Shown: one piece after another, positions 18,206-26,770 of the stretch
Position numbering within the stretch: position 1 is the stretch's first letter
Layout: each line of letters starts with the position of its first letter
NCBI RefSeq assembly: GCF_900129345.1
Contig: NZ_FQVK01000002.1
Coordinates: forward strand, 62,001 to 126,000
DNA from: Ruegeria intermedia
GTDB lineage: Bacteria > Pseudomonadota > Alphaproteobacteria > Rhodobacterales > Rhodobacteraceae
Reading direction: 5' to 3'
DNA: 64,000 nucleotides
Notes under the pieces: model-generated
Told to the model about the DNA's origin: nothing
Databases searched by the model: none
What the model saw: the letters and a program-made list of their open reading frames with translations, nothing else
Position numbers and translations under genes: made by a program

Positions 18206-20814
18206 GCGGGCACCTCTTGTCTGGCGGCACGGCCGCGTTGCAGGAAGGCAATCAACCCCAGCAGCAGCATGGCCGGGATGTAGATCAGCTGTTTTGGCGG
18301 CTGGCTGACCGGCAGATCGGCGGATGCGATACGCACCGGCTCGTCGCCGTAGTAGTCGAAATTGGCCAGGTCATCGGCGATGGGCGCGCCGAACATCGGT
18401 TCGTCCATCTTGACCAGACCGTCCTCTTCGATCAGCAGAAAGCCCATGGCCTCGACCCGCGCCGCACCGTCAGGTTCGGTGCCGACGGTGACGACGACGG
18501 TGGTCTCGGTCATGTTGCCGGTGTCGAAATCCGGCCCGCTGACCACCACCCGCAGCTCGGTGCCGGGCTCGACCTCGCCCACCGCCTGCACGAACCCGGC
18601 CGGCTCGACCTCGAGATGCGAGGGCGAGATCCGGTCCATGAAGAAATCCGGTCGGAACAGCGCAAAGGCAATCGCGATCAGCGCAACGCTTTCATAGATG
18701 CGGCTGTGGGTCAGGAAATACCCCATCGTGCCAGCCGTGAACACGAGGATGGCGATGGTGGCGAATATGGCCACTATGATCCCCTCGACCCAGGTGACAT
18801 CGATCAGCAACAGATCGGTGTTGAAGATGAACACGAAAGGCAGCGCCACGGTGCGCAGGCTGTAGAAGAAGGCGGTGAAGCCTGTCTTGATCGCATCACC
18901 GCCCGATACGGCGGCCGCAGCGAAACTGGCCAGGCCCACGGGCGGCGTCACGTCGGCCATGATGCCGAAGTAGAACACGAACAGGTGCACCGCGATCAGC
19001 GGCACGATCAGGCCGCTTTGCGCGCCCAGTTCCACCACGACCCCCGCCATCAACGAGCTGACGACGATATAGTTTGCCGTGGTCGGCAGCCCCATGCCCA
19101 GGATCAGGCTGAGCAGCCCGACCATCACCAGCATCAGGATCAGGTTGCCGCCGGACAGGAACTCGACCAGATCGGCCATCACCTGCCCCACGCCGGTCAG
19201 GGTCACGGTGCCGACGATGACGCCGGCGGTGGCCGTGGCCAGCGCGATGCCGATCATGTTGCGCGCGCCGTCGATCAGGCCCTGCCACAGATCGGCAACC
19301 CCATCGACAAAGGCATTCGCCAGATCGCTTTGCCCCCGGAAAATCGCCTTGAGCGGTTTCTGCGTCAGCAGGATCACGAACAGCAGCGCCGTCGCCCAGA
19401 AGGCCGACAGACCCGGCGATTTCTGCTCGATCATCAGGAAGTAGACCAGAACGACGATCGGCAGCAGGTAATGCAGGCCGGCCTTGTAGATCTCTGAGAT
19501 CACCGGCAGCTTCACTTCGGTTGCGTTCGGATCGTCGGGCTCAAGGTCAGGCACCTGCGCGGCCAGATAGACCAAGGCCACATAGATCGCGCAGACGATC
19601 AGGCTGAGGATCAGCCCCGCGCTGGACGGCGCCCAGGCCGAAACGGCCTCGACCGGGTATTGCGAGCCATAACACAGCCCTGCGAACACCAGGAAGAACA
19701 TCAGCATCCCCACGACCGTACGGGCCAGATGCACGTCGCGGTCGCCCAGGGTGGGCATGTTCCGCTTCACGGCCTCGAGATGCACGATATAGACCAGCGC
19801 AATGTAGGAAATCGCCGCCGGCAGGAAGGCGTGGGTGATGACCTCGACATACGAGATGCCCACATATTCCACCATCAGGAAGGCGGCCGCGCCCATCACG
19901 GGCGGCATGATCTGGCCGTTGACCGAGCTGGCAACCTCGACCGAGCCGGCCTGTTCGCTGGAAAAGCCCACGCGTTTCATCAGCGGGATGGTGAAGGTGC
20001 CGGTCGTCACGACGTTGGCGATGGACGAGCCCGAAATCAGGCCGGTCGCGGCCGAGCCGACGACGGCGGCCTTGGCCGGCCCCCCGCGCAGGTGACCCAA
20101 CGCGCCAAACGCCATCTTGATGAAATAGTTCCCCGCCCCGGCCTTGTCCAGCATCGCGCCGAACAGAACGAAGAGGAACACGAACTTGGTCGAAACGCCC
20201 AAGGCGATGCCGAACACGCCCTCGGACGTGATCCACATGTGGCTCATGGCCTTTTTCAGGCTGGCACCCTTCCAGCGGATCACTTCGGGCACCCATTCGG
20301 ACGAGCCGAAGAACACATAGGCCAGGAAAATCGTCGCGATGATCGCCATGGCCGGGCCAAGCGCACGGCGCGCGGCCTCGAACAGCAACAGCAGACCACC
20401 CAGGGCGACCCATTTGTCCACGTCGTCGGCCAGGCCGCCGGCATTCACGATCTTGTCGTAGAAGAAATATCCATACAGCGCCACGCCGGCGCCCAGAACG
20501 CCCATGATCCAGTCCTGGATCGGGATGTAGTTGCGCGGGCTGGATTTCAGTGCGGGATAGGCCGCAAAGGCCAGAAACAACGCGAAGGCCAGGTGGAACT
20601 GACGCGCGTTGTTGACGATGCTGCCGGGCAGGATGACATTCGACAGGGGCGACGCCAGAACGACCTGGAAGATCGACCAGATCGCCGCGACGATGGCCAG
20701 GAACAGCCCGACATTGCCCGCCGGATCCCGCGCACCCGCATCCGAGGATGCGACCAGTTCCTGCAGCTCTTCTTCGGATAGCGGACGATTGCCCTGAGGG
20801 TCAGCGCTCATCAA
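18202..20814 (-). CDS. TRAP transporter fused permease with DUF3394-like C-terminus
   Basis: An 870-residue polytopic protein fusing the small (4TM) and large TRAP permease parts. Recognisable pieces are ARRALGPAMAIIATIFLAYVFFG, GLISGSSIANVVTTGTFTIPLMKRVGF, the TRAP signature LGMGLPTTANYIVVSSLMAG and DVTPPVGLASFAAAAVSG. After the membrane domain a roughly 120-residue soluble part (FVQAVGEVEPGTELRVVVSGPDF) with a last membrane helix looks like DUF3394. It would import an organic acid using a Na+ or H+ gradient with the TAXI binding protein. It lies 111 bp after the binding-protein gene, with a hairpin between them, and overlaps the UspA gene. Confidence 0.93.
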   Translation of the reverse strand: MMSADPQGNRPLSEEELQELVASSDAGARDPAGNVGLFLAIVAAIWSIFQVVLASPLSNVILPGSIVNNARQFHLAFALFLAFAAYPALKSSPRNYIPIQDWIMGVLGAGVALYGYFFYDKIVNAGGLADDVDKWVALGGLLLLFEAARRALGPAMAIIATIFLAYVFFGSSEWVPEVIRWKGASLKKAMSHMWITSEGVFGIALGVSTKFVFLFVLFGAMLDKAGAGNYFIKMAFGALGHLRGGPAKAAVVGSAATGLISGSSIANVVTTGTFTIPLMKRVGFSSEQAGSVEVASSVNGQIMPPVMGAAAFLMVEYVGISYVEVITHAFLPAAISYIALVYIVHLEAVKRNMPTLGDRDVHLARTVVGMLMFFLVFAGLCYGSQYPVEAVSAWAPSSAGLILSLIVCAIYVALVYLAAQVPDLEPDDPNATEVKLPVISEIYKAGLHYLLPIVVLVYFLMIEQKSPGLSAFWATALLFVILLTQKPLKAIFRGQSDLANAFVDGVADLWQGLIDGARNMIGIALATATAGVIVGTVTLTGVGQVMADLVEFLSGGNLILMLVMVGLLSLILGMGLPTTANYIVVSSLMAGVVVELGAQSGLIVPLIAVHLFVFYFGIMADVTPPVGLASFAAAAVSGGDAIKTGFTAFFYSLRTVALPFVFIFNTDLLLIDVTWVEGIIVAIFATIAILVFTAGTMGYFLTHSRIYESVALIAIAFALFRPDFFMDRISPSHLEVEPAGFVQAVGEVEPGTELRVVVSGPDFDTGNMTETTVVVTVGTEPDGAARVEAMGFLLIEEDGLVKMDEPMFGAPIADDLANFDYYGDEPVRIASADLPVSQPPKQLIYIPAMLLLGLIAFLQRGRAARQEVPA

Positions 20815-20878
20815 AAATCTCCCGTCCCGCGGCCGGTTCGTGGCCTGCTTGGTTTTTTGTCCGGCCTCCCGCCGGTGG

Positions 20879-20904
20879 AAAACGAGGCGCCGTCGGGCGC
20901 CTCG
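20879..20904 (-). terminator. intra-operon hairpin with T-run (attenuator) between binding protein and permease
   Basis: A perfect 9-bp stem (CGAGGCGCC / GGCGCCTCG) with a 4-base loop is followed on the minus strand by TTTTCC. It lies between the TAXI binding-protein gene and the TRAP permease gene, both on the minus strand. Partial termination here would give more binding protein than permease. Confidence 0.7.
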
Positions 20905-20925
20905 CGGTCTTGGGTCAAAGCCGGG

Positions 20926-21894
20926 TTACTGGATCCAGCCCTTTTCGCGATAGTATTTCTCGGCGCCCGGATGCAGCGGAGCGGACAGGCCGTCCTTGAT
21001 CATTTCCTCGGGCTTGAGGTTGGCGAAGGCCGGGTGCAGCTTTTTGAAGTCGTCGAAGTTCTCGAAGACCGAGCTGACGACGGCATAGACCGCATCTTCC
21101 GACACATCGGCCGAGGTCACGAAGGTCGCGCCCACACCAAAGGTCTGAACGTCCTCGTCGGTGCCGCGATACATGCCGCCGGGGATGGTGGCCTTGCGGT
21201 AGAACGAGTTCTCTTCGACCAGCTTGTCAACCGCCGGGCCGGTCACGTTGACCAGAACGGAATCACACGCGGTGGTCGCTTCCTGGATCGACCCCGAGGG
21301 GTGGCCGACGGTGTAGACCATCGCGTCGATCTGGTTGTCGCACAGGGCGGCCGACTGTTCGGCGGCCTTCAGCTCGGTGGCCAGTTCGAAATCATCCGTG
21401 GTCCAGCCCATCGCTTCCATCAGCACTTCCATGGTGCCGCGCTGACCGGAACCGGGGTTGCCGATGTTGACACGCTTGCCCTTCAGGTCTTCGAAGTTCT
21501 TGATGCCGGAATCGGCGCGGGCCACCACGGTGAACGGCTCGGGGTGGACCGAGAACACGGCGCGCAGCTTTTCGAACGGGCCTGCATCGGCGAATTTCGA
21601 AGTGCCGTTATAGGCGTGGTACTGCCAGTCCGACTGGGCCACACCGAACTCCAGCTCGCCTTCGCGGATGGTGTTGATGTTGTAGACCGACCCACCCGTC
21701 GATTCGACCGAGCAGCGCACGCCATGTTCCTTGCGGCCCTTGTTCACCAGACGGCAGATCGCGCCGCCGGTCGGGTAATACACGCCGGTCACGCCGCCGG
21801 TGCCGATCGTGATGAATTCTTCGGCATAGGCCGCAGGGGCCATCAGCGCGGCGGTGACGATCGCGCCCAGGCTCAGCTTGCTTTTCTTGATCAT
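20926..21894 (-). CDS. TAXI family TRAP transporter solute-binding protein
   Basis: A 322-residue periplasmic protein with a signal peptide (about residues 1-24, [20 protein letters not shown]), then [25 protein letters not shown], the diagnostic start of the TAXI family. Further family parts are [19 protein letters not shown] and [19 protein letters not shown]. It delivers ligand to the fused permease downstream. Glutamate-like or other dicarboxylate ligands are known for some TAXI proteins, but the ligand here is not predictable. The ATG at 21894 is chosen because it begins the signal peptide and has GGGAG upstream. Confidence 0.92.
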   Translation of the reverse strand: MIKKSKLSLGAIVTAALMAPAAYAEEFITIGTGGVTGVYYPTGGAICRLVNKGRKEHGVRCSVESTGGSVYNINTIREGELEFGVAQSDWQYHAYNGTSKFADAGPFEKLRAVFSVHPEPFTVVARADSGIKNFEDLKGKRVNIGNPGSGQRGTMEVLMEAMGWTTDDFELATELKAAEQSAALCDNQIDAMVYTVGHPSGSIQEATTACDSVLVNVTGPAVDKLVEENSFYRKATIPGGMYRGTDEDVQTFGVGATFVTSADVSEDAVYAVVSSVFENFDDFKKLHPAFANLKPEEMIKDGLSAPLHPGAEKYYREKGWIQ

Positions 21895-22233
21895 TTGAGG
21901 ACTCCCAAGATTTTTGTTTTCTGACGGAAGACGGGCCAAGAACCCGGTCCGGGGATCGAGCGGATAGGACAATCCGGCGCGTCATGCAACGGATGCAACC
22001 GTCTGTTTTCCCAAATTCTCCCAACAGCTCCGAGGTTTGTGTCACCCAGACGCTTTGTCAAGCCTTCTGCCCTAGGGGCACCCTGCCCGCCGCAGATGTG
22101 ACGACCGGTCGGAATAATTCCCCCTTCGGCCATACGATGCGGCACGCGAACCCTTCGCGGCAAGCAAACGCGGCAACCGCCGGTTGACCCGGCCGCCCCG
22201 GCGCATCAAGGCATTGTTCGTGGAAAAACAAGG
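21895..22233 (+). other. intergenic region between TAXI gene and tRNA-Leu
   Basis: About 340 bp without a convincing gene. It must hold the promoter of the TAXI-TRAP operon on the minus strand and the 3' flank of the tRNA-Leu gene. The short open frames here show no family features, and I see no strong inverted repeat or riboswitch core. Confidence 0.5.
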
Positions 22234-22319
22234 TGGTGCCCAAGGTGAGACTCGAACTCACACGGTATTGCTACCGGGGGATTTTGAATCCCCTGCGTCT
22301 ACCATTCCGCCACTTGGGC
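22234..22319 (-). tRNA. tRNA-Leu (anticodon CAA)
   Basis: The minus strand folds as a class II tRNA. The acceptor stem is GCCCAAG / CTTGGGC, the D arm carries GGTAG, and the anticodon stem GGGGA/TCCCC encloses the loop TTCAAAA (anticodon CAA). There is a long variable arm and the T-arm loop TTCGAGT. The 3' CCA is encoded at 22234-22236. Confidence 0.95.
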
Positions 22320-22464
22320 CACGCGCATTGAATTACCGCCCATGTGCACGAAGGTCCAGAGGCAAAAATCACCAAACATCCCGCCGCTCGGTGACGCAAG
22401 AGGTTGACGCTGCGGCGTGCGCGTGATTTGCCTCGTCGGACTTGAACAGTGGAACCTGGTGCGA

Positions 22465-23043
22465 ATGCTGCGATCGCTGTATGACTGGACCATCCGTCTG
22501 GCCGATCACCCCCATGCCCTGTGGGCGCTGGCCATCGTGGCTTTCATCGAAAGCTCGTTCTTTCCGATCCCGCCGGATGTTCTGATGATCCCGATGATTC
22601 TGGCGCGCCCGTCGCGTGCTTGGCTGATCGCCAGCGTGGCCCTGGTTGCCTCGGTGCTGGGCGGGATGCTCGGCTATGCCATCGGGGCTTTCTTCTACGA
22701 AAGCCTGGGCCAGCCCATCCTCGAGGCGATGGGCAAGGCGCATGCCATGGAGGAATTCAACCAGAGGTTCAACGATTTCGGGTTCTGGGCGGTTCTGACC
22801 GCCGGCGTCACGCCCTTTCCCTACAAGGTCATAACGATCATGTCCGGCTGGACCGGCATGCCGCTGGGCACCTTCATCGCGACATCGATCCTGGCGCGCG
22901 CGCTGCGGTTCTTCGCGGTCGCGGGGCTGCTGTGGGGCTTTGGCGAACCGATCCGCGATTTCATCGAAAAACGACTGGGCTTGATGTTTACACTGTTCAT
23001 CCTTCTGCTGATCGGCGGATTCGTGGTGGTGAAATACATATGA
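22465..23043 (+). CDS. YqaA/DedA-like membrane protein (VTT domain)
   Basis: A 192-residue membrane protein with family features AFIESSFFPIPPDVLMIPMIL, GGMLGYAIGAFFYES and TPFPYKVITIMSGWTGMP, typical of YqaA/DedA-superfamily proteins. DedA-superfamily members are implicated in lipid scrambling or proton-motive-force maintenance; no substrate is assigned here. The ATG at 22465 (MLRSLYDWTIRLAD) is preferred to a start 48 bp upstream, which would lie closer to the tRNA. Its stop overlaps the dsbB start (ATGA), so the two are translationally coupled. Confidence 0.88.
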   Translation: MLRSLYDWTIRLADHPHALWALAIVAFIESSFFPIPPDVLMIPMILARPSRAWLIASVALVASVLGGMLGYAIGAFFYESLGQPILEAMGKAHAMEEFNQRFNDFGFWAVLTAGVTPFPYKVITIMSGWTGMPLGTFIATSILARALRFFAVAGLLWGFGEPIRDFIEKRLGLMFTLFILLLIGGFVVVKYI

Positions 23044-23504
23044 CACGGAAACGTAGACTCATCCTTCTGGCCGCGGCCGGATCCCTGGGATTGCTGCTGG
23101 GGGCCTGGGCCTTTCAATACATCGGCGGCATGGCGCCCTGCAAAATGTGCATCTGGCAACGCTACCCTCATGGCGCGGCAATTGTGATCGGTGCCCTGGC
23201 CTTCGCCCTGCCGGGCGTGCGCCTTCTTCCGCTTCTCGGCGCGGCGGCCGCCGCGACCACCTCGGGCATCGGCATCTATCACGCCGGAGCCGAGCGCGGG
23301 CTGTGGGAAGGCCCGTCCAGCTGCACCTCGGGCAGCATCAGCGGCCTGTCGGCGGAAGAACTGATGGAACAGATCATGGCCGCCCCGCTGGTGCGCTGCG
23401 ACGAAATCCCGTGGGAGATGTTCGGCCTGTCCATGGCCGGATGGAACGCATTGCTGTCCGCCGGTCTGGTCCTGGTCTGGCTGGCCGCCTGGCGCGCGCG
23501 CTGA
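23040..23504 (+). CDS. dsbB: disulfide bond formation protein B
   Basis: A 154-residue four-TM protein. The redox pairs are Cys34/Cys37 (PCKMC, followed by the quinone-binding type residues IWQRYPH) and Cys95/Cys120 in the second periplasmic loop. DsbB re-oxidises DsbA and passes electrons to quinone. No dsbA gene is in this window. The gene begins at an ATGA overlap with the YqaA-like gene and ends 2 bp from the convergent HNH gene. Confidence 0.92.
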   Translation: MTRKRRLILLAAAGSLGLLLGAWAFQYIGGMAPCKMCIWQRYPHGAAIVIGALAFALPGVRLLPLLGAAAAATTSGIGIYHAGAERGLWEGPSSCTSGSISGLSAEELMEQIMAAPLVRCDEIPWEMFGLSMAGWNALLSAGLVLVWLAAWRAR

Positions 23505-23506
23505 CC

Positions 23507-24094
23507 CTACTGGGCGTCCAGTTCCGCATCCCAGTACAGAAAGTCGATCCAGCTTTCGTGCAGGTGGTTGGGCGGAAATTTCCGCCCGATGTTCTGCAGC
23601 ATCTCGGCGTCGGGTTGACGCGGCGGCTTGCGCAGGCTCATCCCGGCCTGACGCAGCGATTTCGACCCTTTTCGCAAATTGCATGGGCTGCAGGCGGCGA
23701 CCACGTTCTGCCAACTGGTGACGCCACCGGCCGCGCGCGGCACCACATGGTCAAAGGTCAGATCTCCGCGGCTGCCGCAGTACTGACAGCGGAATTCGTC
23801 CCTCAGAAACAAATTAAAGCGCGTGAAGGCCACGCGCTTTCTGGGTTTCACATAATCTTTCAGGACAACCACCGACGGTATTCGGATCTCGGTGCTGGGG
23901 CTGCGGACCACCTCGTCATACTCGGCGACGATATCGACCCGGTCCAGCCAGGCGGCCTTGATCGCCTCCTGCCAGGGCCACAGCGACAGCGGATAGTAGG
24001 ACAGCGGACGATAATCGGCATTCAAAACCAGGGCCGGGTGGTGCTTCAGCGCACCCGGCTCCCTGACAAATTCGGTCCTGAAATCTCCGTCCAT
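23507..24094 (-). CDS. HNH endonuclease family protein
   Basis: A 195-residue protein with an HNH/zinc-hook core: Cys103 and Cys106 (RCQYCGS), LTFDHVVPRAAGG with Asp115-His116, Asn130, and Cys135/Cys138 (ACSPCN). The N-terminal 95 residues (ALVLNADYRPLSYYPLSLWPW) match the stand-alone HNH proteins widespread in Rhodobacteraceae. Whether it cuts DNA in repair, restriction or another setting is unknown; there is no methylase or defence partner nearby. It is convergent with dsbB. Confidence 0.9.
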   Translation of the reverse strand: MDGDFRTEFVREPGALKHHPALVLNADYRPLSYYPLSLWPWQEAIKAAWLDRVDIVAEYDEVVRSPSTEIRIPSVVVLKDYVKPRKRVAFTRFNLFLRDEFRCQYCGSRGDLTFDHVVPRAAGGVTSWQNVVAACSPCNLRKGSKSLRQAGMSLRKPPRQPDAEMLQNIGRKFPPNHLHESWIDFLYWDAELDAQ

Positions 24095-24260
24095 CGCAGA
24101 ATCGCTCCTCGCTCTCGGCTGCCTGTATGGGACACCAGAGCGGGGAGCACCCGCCCCGGTCTTGATTCAACTATATATCGTGGCAAAGCTCTGGCAAGCC
24201 CTGAGTTTCCACAATATCTCGAGAGCATGATAGCCGGCGGCCGTAACAGGCGCGTGACAG

Positions 24261-24269
24261 TTATCCACA
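24261..24269 (+). promoter_or_regulatory. single DnaA-box-like 9-mer
   Basis: TTATCCACA matches the canonical DnaA box exactly. It lies between the divergent HNH and pseudouridine synthase genes, 37 bp upstream of the latter. There is no second box, AT-rich unwinding region or replication gene, so it is not an origin. Confidence 0.3.
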
Positions 24270-24305
24270 GCTTGCGCGAGCGATGATCCGCAGCTATGGG
24301 GGGCC

Positions 24306-24911
24306 ATGTCCTGGTTCATCCGCTTCAACAAGCCATACGACGTGCTGCCGCAATTCACCGACCGGCAAAATGCCGACTCGCCGCGCCGCACCCTGTCGGA
24401 TTTCATCGACCTGCCAGGGGTCTACCCGGCCGGGCGGCTGGACCGTGACAGCGAGGGGCTGATGCTGCTGACCGACAATGGACGGCTGCAATCCCATATC
24501 TCGGACCCCAAGCACAAGATGCCCAAAACCTATTGGGTCCAGGTCGAGGGCAACCCGGATGCGGCGGCCATCCGGGCCCTGCGTGACGGGGTCGAGTTGA
24601 ATGACGGCATGACCCGCCCAGCCAAAGCGCGGCTGATCGACGAACCCCAGGGCCTGTGGCCGCGCACGCCGCCGATCCGCGAACGCAAGACGGTGCCGGA
24701 TTGCTGGCTGGAACTGACCCTGCGCGAGGGGCGCAACCGGCAGGTACGCCGCATGACGGCCGCCGTGGGCCACCCCACCCTGCGCCTGATCCGAGCCCGG
24801 ATCGGAGACTGGACCCTGGACGACCTCGCCCCCGGCAGCTGGGACAGCCTGCCGATGCCCGTTCTGGAAACCGCCCCCCAACGCAAGCGGGACCGGCGTC
24901 CGCGGCGGTGA
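24306..24911 (+). CDS. rRNA large subunit pseudouridine synthase, RluE/RsuA family
   Basis: A 201-residue enzyme with the catalytic signature [16 protein letters not shown] (catalytic Asp46), preceded by [15 protein letters not shown] and followed by [13 protein letters not shown] and [20 protein letters not shown]. It lacks an N-terminal S4 domain, like RluE, which modifies a uridine in 23S rRNA helix 89. It is followed 31 bp later by a VOC protein gene on the same strand. Confidence 0.9.
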   Translation: MSWFIRFNKPYDVLPQFTDRQNADSPRRTLSDFIDLPGVYPAGRLDRDSEGLMLLTDNGRLQSHISDPKHKMPKTYWVQVEGNPDAAAIRALRDGVELNDGMTRPAKARLIDEPQGLWPRTPPIRERKTVPDCWLELTLREGRNRQVRRMTAAVGHPTLRLIRARIGDWTLDDLAPGSWDSLPMPVLETAPQRKRDRRPRR

Positions 24912-24942
24912 CTTTTTCGGCGATGTCGGCTATCATGTCGCC

Positions 24943-25368
24943 ATGAAAGTGGCTGCCGGAATCCCGTCGCCTTCGGGCATTCTCGAGGCCGCGCTGTATG
25001 TCGATGATCTGGACGCCGCCGAAAGGTTCTATGGCGAGGTTCTGGGCCTGGACCGCATTCAGCGTGCCGATGGCCGACATGTATTCTTCCGAGTCGGCGC
25101 CTCGGTATTGCTGTTGTTCAACCCCGACCAGACGGAACAGCCCCCGACCAACCCCGACCTGCCGGTGCCGCCGCATGGCGCACGCGGTCCGGGGCATGTG
25201 TGCCTGATCCTGACGCGCGACCAGATCGCGTCGATGCGCAAGCATCTGCTGAACTGGAACGTCCCGGTCGAGGCCGAGTTCGACTGGCCCAACGGGGCAC
25301 GATCGCTCTATGTGCGCGACCCGGCCGGAAATTCGGTGGAGTTTGCCGAGGGTCACCTGTGGGGGTGA
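24943..25368 (+). CDS. VOC (glyoxalase/bleomycin-resistance fold) protein
   Basis: A 141-residue single VOC unit: ILEAALYVDDLDAAERFYGEVLGL at the N-terminus, GPGHVCLILT in the middle (a likely metal histidine) and DPAGNSVEFAEGHLW at the end (a likely metal glutamate). This is the pattern of small metal-dependent dioxygenase or glyoxalase-like enzymes; the substrate is unknown. It is probably co-transcribed with the upstream pseudouridine synthase gene and converges with the esterase gene. Confidence 0.87.
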   Translation: MKVAAGIPSPSGILEAALYVDDLDAAERFYGEVLGLDRIQRADGRHVFFRVGASVLLLFNPDQTEQPPTNPDLPVPPHGARGPGHVCLILTRDQIASMRKHLLNWNVPVEAEFDWPNGARSLYVRDPAGNSVEFAEGHLWG

Positions 25369-25378
25369 CCCTGCCGCG

Positions 25379-26044
25379 TCACAGGTTCAACTTGTCGCGC
25401 ATGAAGGCCAGCGCGACGCCCAGCCCGTCGGGCGCGATACCATGGCCGGTGCCCTTCATGACATGAGCAAAGACCTCCTTGAAGCCCGCGCGCTGCAGGG
25501 CCTCGGCGGCCTCGGGCAGCGATTGCGGGGGCACCACGTCATCGGCATCGCCATGGACCAGCAGCACCGGCATCCGGCTGACCACCTCGTCGGCCAGCAG
25601 GTCAGGCTCGAGCAGGCGGCCGGAAAAGGCGATGACGCCGGCCACCGGGTCTTCGCGGCGCGGGGCCACGTGCAGGCTCATCATGCTGCCCTGGGAAAAG
25701 CCGAACAGCACCACCTGCTCGGGCAGCACGTCCTCGTCCACCATCAGAGCATCGAGAAAGGCGTTGAAATCCTCGACCGCCATTTCCATGCCGCGCCGGG
25801 CCTCTTCCTCGGACGAGCCGTCGATCCACGGGATCGGAAACCACTGATACCCGTTGGGCATGCCGGGGATCTGCTCGGGTGCGTCGGGGGCCACGAACAG
25901 CGTGTCGGGCAGGTGTTCGCCCAGAACATCCGCAAGCCCCAGCAGATCGGCCCCGTTGGCGCCATAGCCATGCACGAACACCACGACCGAGCGCGTGTCG
26001 CCCGAAACCGGCTCTTTGCGGAGCGCGTTCAAAACCCGTGTCAT
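25379..26044 (-). CDS. alpha/beta hydrolase, phospholipase/carboxylesterase family
   Basis: A 221-residue serine hydrolase. VVFVHGYGANGADLLGLAD forms the oxyanion region, GFSQGSMM holds the nucleophile Ser, VHGDADDVVPP the acid, and KGTGHGIAPDG the His. This is the layout of the YpfH/carboxylesterase family acting on short esters or lysophospholipids. Its start overlaps the stop of the upstream DNA glycosylase gene by 4 bp (26041-26044), so the two form one unit. Confidence 0.9.
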   Translation of the reverse strand: MTRVLNALRKEPVSGDTRSVVVFVHGYGANGADLLGLADVLGEHLPDTLFVAPDAPEQIPGMPNGYQWFPIPWIDGSSEEEARRGMEMAVEDFNAFLDALMVDEDVLPEQVVLFGFSQGSMMSLHVAPRREDPVAGVIAFSGRLLEPDLLADEVVSRMPVLLVHGDADDVVPPQSLPEAAEALQRAGFKEVFAHVMKGTGHGIAPDGLGVALAFMRDKLNL

Positions 26045-26673
26045 CTGATCCCTTCCCTATCCTTGGCCACGCGGTAATAGGCCCACAGAACCCGGGCTGC
26101 AACCGACCGCCACGGCGACCACGCCCCGGCCATCTGCCGCAGCGCCTTTTCGGTCGGCCGATCCGGCAGGCCGTACAGCATCCGCGCGGCCTCCTGCAGG
26201 GCCAGATCGCCCGGCGCGATCACATCCGCCCGCCCCAGCGAGAACATGGCATAGATCTCGGCCGTCCAGACCCCGATGCCCGGCACCTGTGTCAGGGTCG
26301 CAATGACCACGTCATCGGGTGCCTCGCGCAGGGCCTTGTAGTCGATCCGCGCATCGGCCAGCGCCCGCGCATAGCGGATCTTCTGGCGGCTCAGCCCCAC
26401 TGCGCGCAGATCGTCGTCGGTGGCCCATTTGATCTTACGCGGCCCGGTCAGGCCCGCCTGCTGCATCCGCCCCCAGATCGCGTTGGCCGAGGCCACGCTG
26501 ACCTGCTGGCTGACGATGGCGCTGAGCAGTTGCGCAAAGCCGTCGGGCCGGCGGCGCAGGGGCAACGGGCGGGTCAGTTCGATCGCGTGCGCCATGCGCG
26601 GACAGGCGTCAGACAGCCACGCGGCCCCTTCCGCAACGCATTCTGGTGTCTCGATAATTCGACCAACGGTCAT
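26041..26673 (-). CDS. DNA-3-methyladenine glycosylase II family (AlkA-like, short)
   Basis: A 210-residue HhH-GPD glycosylase lacking the N-terminal AlkA domain. The helix-hairpin-helix LTQVPGIGVWTAEIYAMFSL (127-146) is followed by the catalytic aspartate Asp156 in VIAPGDLALQ. It removes alkylated bases in base-excision repair. The ATG at 26673 (MTVGRIIETPECVAEG) is chosen; the longer frame runs antisense into the MFS gene. Its stop overlaps the esterase gene. No SOS box was seen upstream. Confidence 0.9.
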   Translation of the reverse strand: MTVGRIIETPECVAEGAAWLSDACPRMAHAIELTRPLPLRRRPDGFAQLLSAIVSQQVSVASANAIWGRMQQAGLTGPRKIKWATDDDLRAVGLSRQKIRYARALADARIDYKALREAPDDVVIATLTQVPGIGVWTAEIYAMFSLGRADVIAPGDLALQEAARMLYGLPDRPTEKALRQMAGAWSPWRSVAARVLWAYYRVAKDREGIR

Positions 26674-26770
26674 GGCGGCTCCGGGTGGCGGTTCGGGGCG
26701 CAGGTTAGGCTGCTTTGTCGCATATGCAACCCGCTTGTATGTCCGCCGGTTCGCCGATACCCATTTGCGC

